DNA of 64,000 bases from Mesaphorura yosii (lineage: Eukaryota > Arthropoda > Collembola > Poduromorpha > Tullbergiidae): NCBI GenBank assembly GCA_009869945.1, contig WIXG01000114.1:62001-126000 (forward strand), read 5' to 3'. Both the position numbers and the translations under genes were made by a program. Shown one piece after another: positions 60,701 to 64,000 of this stretch (its first letter is position 1; every line of letters begins with the position of its first letter). Below the pieces are notes generated by a model, which searched no databases, had not been told where the DNA came from, and saw only the letters and a program-made list of their open reading frames with translations.

Positions 60701-62940
60701 GGTTGACTCCGCATCCTCTAGAATATCCAGGTACGTTTTTCGACATTACGTGAGAAGGCACAACACACCATTCAATAAAATTTCAACAAGTATTTATACG
60801 TTTCGTATTGTTTCGTATATCTTATTGAGCGGTCGAGCTGCTGTGCTTTGTCATTTGTGTTTGTGACTTGTGCATTGTACTAAGGTACATATGTAAAATT
60901 TATAGATCACCCTGACCATCCCAAAGACTCTCCAGAAGAGCCAAAGGAGAAGGACAAAAAGCCTGAAGCAGGTGCACCACCTGCCAACCGCCCACCTCCT
61001 GAATTTGGTGGCAGAAGACCAGGACACGGAGGCCACATGAGGAGACCACCGATGAGGCGACCTCCTTTCAGAAGACCTCCACCTCACCGTCGCCCTCCAA
61101 TGCCCAGGCCACCAAGACCACATCTCAGAGTCAATGAGGTTAAAATCAGTGAAATTCCAAAGGAGTTCAGCAAAGAATGTGATTACTTCAGCGACGATCT
61201 CTGTCTCGTGGTTCAAGACTATCCGATGTGAGTGCACCAGTGCCTTTAGTGTATTGTGTATTTGTCGCCTGCTTCACTGCCTCGTTACTTTTTAGTGAGG
61301 CCATCAGCGAAGCTCTTGAAAAACATCCGGACGTTGCCAGTGTGCTCGTAAAAGAACCTGAGGTGGACAGATCATGGGTTGATGGAGTTCCAAGGACACA
61401 GGAACACAATTACAACTTCAAACACTACTTTGGACAGAGGAGAAGTGAAGAGGAGAGCACTAGCACACACCGCCACAGAGACTTTGCTGGTGAAGGAGGG
61501 TTCCTTTGCCCGAGCAAAGTTGCGTATGGCCAAGTCAAGAAGGCAAAGTCCAGCTCGACCGGCGAGTGGAAATATGTTGTCAACTTTGGAGAAAATACGC
61601 AAACATTGAGACTTGAAAAATGCTTGTAAGTTTTGAATTCTGATTCTGATTCTTCAGTTGACCTCAATGTGGCAAGCTGTGACGAGTTAATCATGGGGTC
61701 TGTTGCTTCTTGCTTGTATTTTAGGTCGCCAGGAAACACCTGCTCTTACGTGATGCCACATTACAGGACCGCATGCACTCAAGTTCACAATTATCATCGA
61801 CTGCTTGCGTGGGACTCCGAAAAGGGGCTTCACATGGATGTCTTCAAGGTATTTCGTAAATTGGATGACAAGCGAAAGCAAGCCGACTTAATGTTGTTTG
61901 TGCGTATGTAACTATTCAGATTCCAACTTGCTGCACTTGCCATGTGCAAGGGTACTACATTCCGCAATCTCAAGGACTCGGATTTAGCCCACGAAGGCCG
62001 GACCTTCCGCCAAAGCTTAAGTTTGCCCCACCATCACTGAGGAATCCGTTTGCGAGAGGAGCAAAGAAAATGCCACCGCCAAGCCTCCTGAAGCCGGTGT
62101 CTAACAACAATCAGAAAAAACCTGCAGTAGTTGTCACCGACGTTTCAAATAAGCCAAACGACAAGATCAAGGAGCACGCGATTTCCTCATCTGCCAAAGA
62201 GCTGAAGGATGATCTTCACGATCTGCTGGCTCAATACTCGGCATTGCGAGAACGGATCGCGAAAAAGAAGAGTAATAAAAAATTCCCGAGAACTGCAATT
62301 TCTTTTGTCTTGTCTCACTTTCATGACCTTCTCATTTTTTACAGACGAGAATCTTCACGTTTCGTATACTGCCAGTATCTCCAACTCGACGGATTCACTG
62401 CGACCCAAAACACGAGAGTCAAGAAATCCCACCAAATTAAAACCACTGCTGCAGTTGAAGAAGTTGCAACTCATGAAGCTCAAGAAAATGAACATTACCA
62501 CGAAAGATGGCAAATTAAAGAAGCCGTTCGCACGAGCTCGTGCAATGATTCTTGCGAGACTAAACAGAAAGCTCAAGTCATCGAGGTCAGGCAGGGCAAT
62601 GCGGCAAGAACTTAACAGACTTGGCGCGGCCAACAACAGCAAGAATGGGAAAGGCAGTGGTGGAGTGTTGTCAATGGAGAGTCTAAAGAGTAGAATTCAG
62701 CTGCTGAGGGCAAGGCTGAACAAATACAATGAGCGCAACAAAATGAGGCAGTCATCAGTAGAAGAGAGACTTCGAGATACGAAATCTAGAATTAGCAATA
62801 AAGTAAGTAGTAATAGTCAGATCAATACGAGTAATAATAAGTCTACAAGTCATCGCCTTAGGGAAAGGAATCAACCAAGCAAAGTTAATTACTCTTACCA
62901 TCCGATCATGGACTACTTCAACGGCAAAAAGCAACCGTGA
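57738..62940 (+). CDS. Large Spätzle/neurotrophin-like cystine-knot cytokine precursor
   Basis: Exons: 57738-57740 (only the ATG), 58798-59127, 59230-60730, 60906-61227, 61296-61625, 61725-61848, 61920-62271, 62345-62940 (about 1185 residues). The signal peptide is MGHPTIFLPFLLLILAAVTV. The long prodomain is acidic and disordered, with a Thr run and an Arg/Pro block (MRRPPMRRPPFRRPP). It ends with the Spätzle-type pro-motif ECDYFSDDLCL plus a DYP segment and helix. A possible furin-type site (GQRR, 765-768) precedes the knot at about 790-877. Knot cysteines are in FLCPSK, LEKC, NTC, TAC and PTCCTC, with the conserved GEWKYVVN and GLHMDVFK. Spätzles are cleaved to dimers that activate Toll receptors in immunity, patterning and neurotrophism. 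The knot looks most like the Spz3/Spz4/NT1 group, from memory only. A basic tail of about 308 residues (LKPLLQLKKLQLMKLKK) follows, with no recognised domain. Confidence 0.88.
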
Positions 62941-63586
62941 AACAGAAACCGACACGGAATCATGCTCAACTAACGGCAGGCAGCGTACCTTCAAATTACG
63001 ATTCAGTCTTTGATGAGTTTGCTTCGCACTTAATTTTTCAAGAACTTGATTGCTACAATACTTTATGTAAGATTATCTTGAGAAAATGTAGTAAGGCCCA
63101 TTTTGTGCCATGTGAGTCATGTTGCTTCCAGGCAGTGTATAATTAAGCTTAATTTATGTGGTGGTTGTGGACTGTTGTGAATGAATCGCATGAATGTATT
63201 CTGGTGCTCATTAATTTATTTAAGCTTCGCCAGGAATGGAGATTCAAGTGGAGAACGACTGATTTTAATGTTATAATGTAACTTAAGGGTGTGATTGTAA
63301 ATGAATGAATGCATGAATGATGAGTGAATGATTTATGAATGACTTGATATGAATGAGTGAGTATCTGCAGAATTTTGTATGCCCATTTTGTAAAGAAAGC
63401 AGTAAACTAAAAAGATTAAGTAAAATAAAGAGAGAAAATTTATTTCTAGCATAAAAATTCAAAAATATTAAACTTAAAACCTGGAATGAGTCTAACAAGA
63501 AGTTGACAAGGAAGTGACAAGCCCAATGAATGGAACTTGAAATGAACGAAGGATCACTGCAGCATCCCCAAACCTTGCTTGGTACT
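62941..63586. other. Convergent 3' UTRs with a GAATGA-rich repeat
   Basis: This gap separates the stops of the plus-strand Spätzle gene and the minus-strand His/Gly-rich gene. A degenerate run of AATGA units lies at about 63299-63363. A plus-strand AATAAA (63424-63429) and a minus-strand AATAAA (63444-63439) are only about 10 bases apart, so the two transcripts probably overlap or abut at their 3' ends. Confidence 0.45.
63299..63363. repeat. Degenerate AATGA-type microsatellite
   Basis: Repeated ATGAATG, GAATGA and GAGTGA units in about 65 bases of 3' UTR. The copies are imperfect. Confidence 0.5.
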
Positions 63587-63963
63587 TTAGCCACCGTGCC
63601 CATATCCCATCCCGTGGTACTTGTGTCCATGATGGCCATGGCCGCCCATGCCATGCTTTGCATGATTGCCTACGACGAGAAGAGGTAGGGCTTTGAATAA
63701 GTCCCTAGACATTTTACGTCTCTGAAGATGGAGCGCTTACCATGGTACTTGTGATTTCCATGATGACCCTTATAACCTTTGTGATGGTCGTTGTGATGTC
63801 CTTTCTTGTGATGTCCTTGCTGGCCGTAATGATTCCTGATACGTGACGATAAGGATTAAGCGAAGTCCCATGCAATGGGCGAACTCGAACGCGATTGGAA
63901 TCGGAACTTACCCATGATGTCCTTTGTTATGATGTCCGCCATAATACTTCTTTCCGTGGTGAT
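63587..63963 (-). CDS. His/Gly-rich protein, 3' part (5' end beyond the window)
   Basis: Three minus-strand exons join in phase: 63963-63912, 63835-63741 and 63669-63587 (phases 2 and 1 at the junctions). They encode at least 76 residues made almost wholly of His, Gly, Lys, Tyr and Asn, in GHHGKK, GHHKKGHH and KYHGMGYGHGG-like units, ending GHGG before TAA. The exon upstream of 63963, with the expected signal peptide, lies outside the window. Short Gly/His-rich secreted proteins of arthropods include cuticle and eggshell components, metal-binding proteins and some antimicrobial peptides; nothing here decides between them. The poly(A) signal is at 63444-63439 on the minus strand. The one minus-strand frame that is open from 63283 to 63663 is the wrong frame. 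Confidence 0.8.
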
Positions 63964-64000
63964 CTGAAACACAGGATGTAATTAATGGAATACTTTTGTG

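Overview
The window is nuclear DNA of an animal and almost certainly an arthropod. Coding sequence is broken into short exons with GT-AG introns and lies in AT-rich intergenic DNA. The gene content is arthropod: Ala/Gly/Tyr/His-rich cuticle-type secreted proteins, a Spätzle cystine-knot cytokine, a BTB-C2H2 zinc-finger factor, a Ly6/Quiver-type GPI protein and an orthologue of the Drosophila small heat-shock protein CG14207/HspB8. I cannot name the species or the order. A crustacean or a basal hexapod would fit. No bacterial, viral, CRISPR or rRNA features were seen. Exon coordinates were built by hand from splice consensus, reading phase and protein similarity recalled from general knowledge, with no alignment or RNA evidence.

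Layout. (1) 1384-13505, minus strand: 5' part of a membrane-anchored collagen. A long first exon (cytoplasmic tail, one TM segment, furin-type site) is separated by a 10.8 kb intron from small Gly-X-Y exons; the 3' end lies outside the window. (2) 17227-18478 and 21158-22322, both minus: two paralogous secreted structural proteins that share a core of about 100 residues but have different low-complexity flanks. (3) 22.4-29.9 kb: a gene-poor stretch holding a decayed Tc1-like transposon and a small GC-rich island. (4) 29890-33001, plus: BTB plus four C2H2 fingers. (5) 35666-36473, plus: Ly6/uPAR protein with a likely GPI anchor. (6) 36.5-41.6 kb: no gene seen. (7) 41613-44571, plus: a 727-residue secreted Pro/Gln-rich protein of unknown family. 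(8) 49349-50958, plus: HspB8-type small heat-shock protein with a possible cassette exon; a possible 5' UTR exon lies near 46.6 kb. (9) 52080-54107, plus: CABLES-type protein with a C-terminal cyclin-like domain. (10) 57738-62940, plus: a very large Spätzle/neurotrophin-like precursor (about 1185 residues). (11) 63587-63963, minus: the 3' part of a His/Gly-rich protein, convergent with Spätzle and cut by the window end.

There is no operon or obvious pathway cluster. The functional themes are extracellular matrix and cuticle (membrane collagen, two cuticle-like paralogues, Pro/Gln-rich secreted protein, His/Gly-rich protein) and signalling (Spätzle, Ly6), with regulatory genes between them (BTB-ZF, CABLES, HspB8). 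The least described items are the shared domain of the two cuticle-like paralogues, the Pro/Gln-rich orphan, and the roughly 300-residue basic tail after the Spätzle knot.
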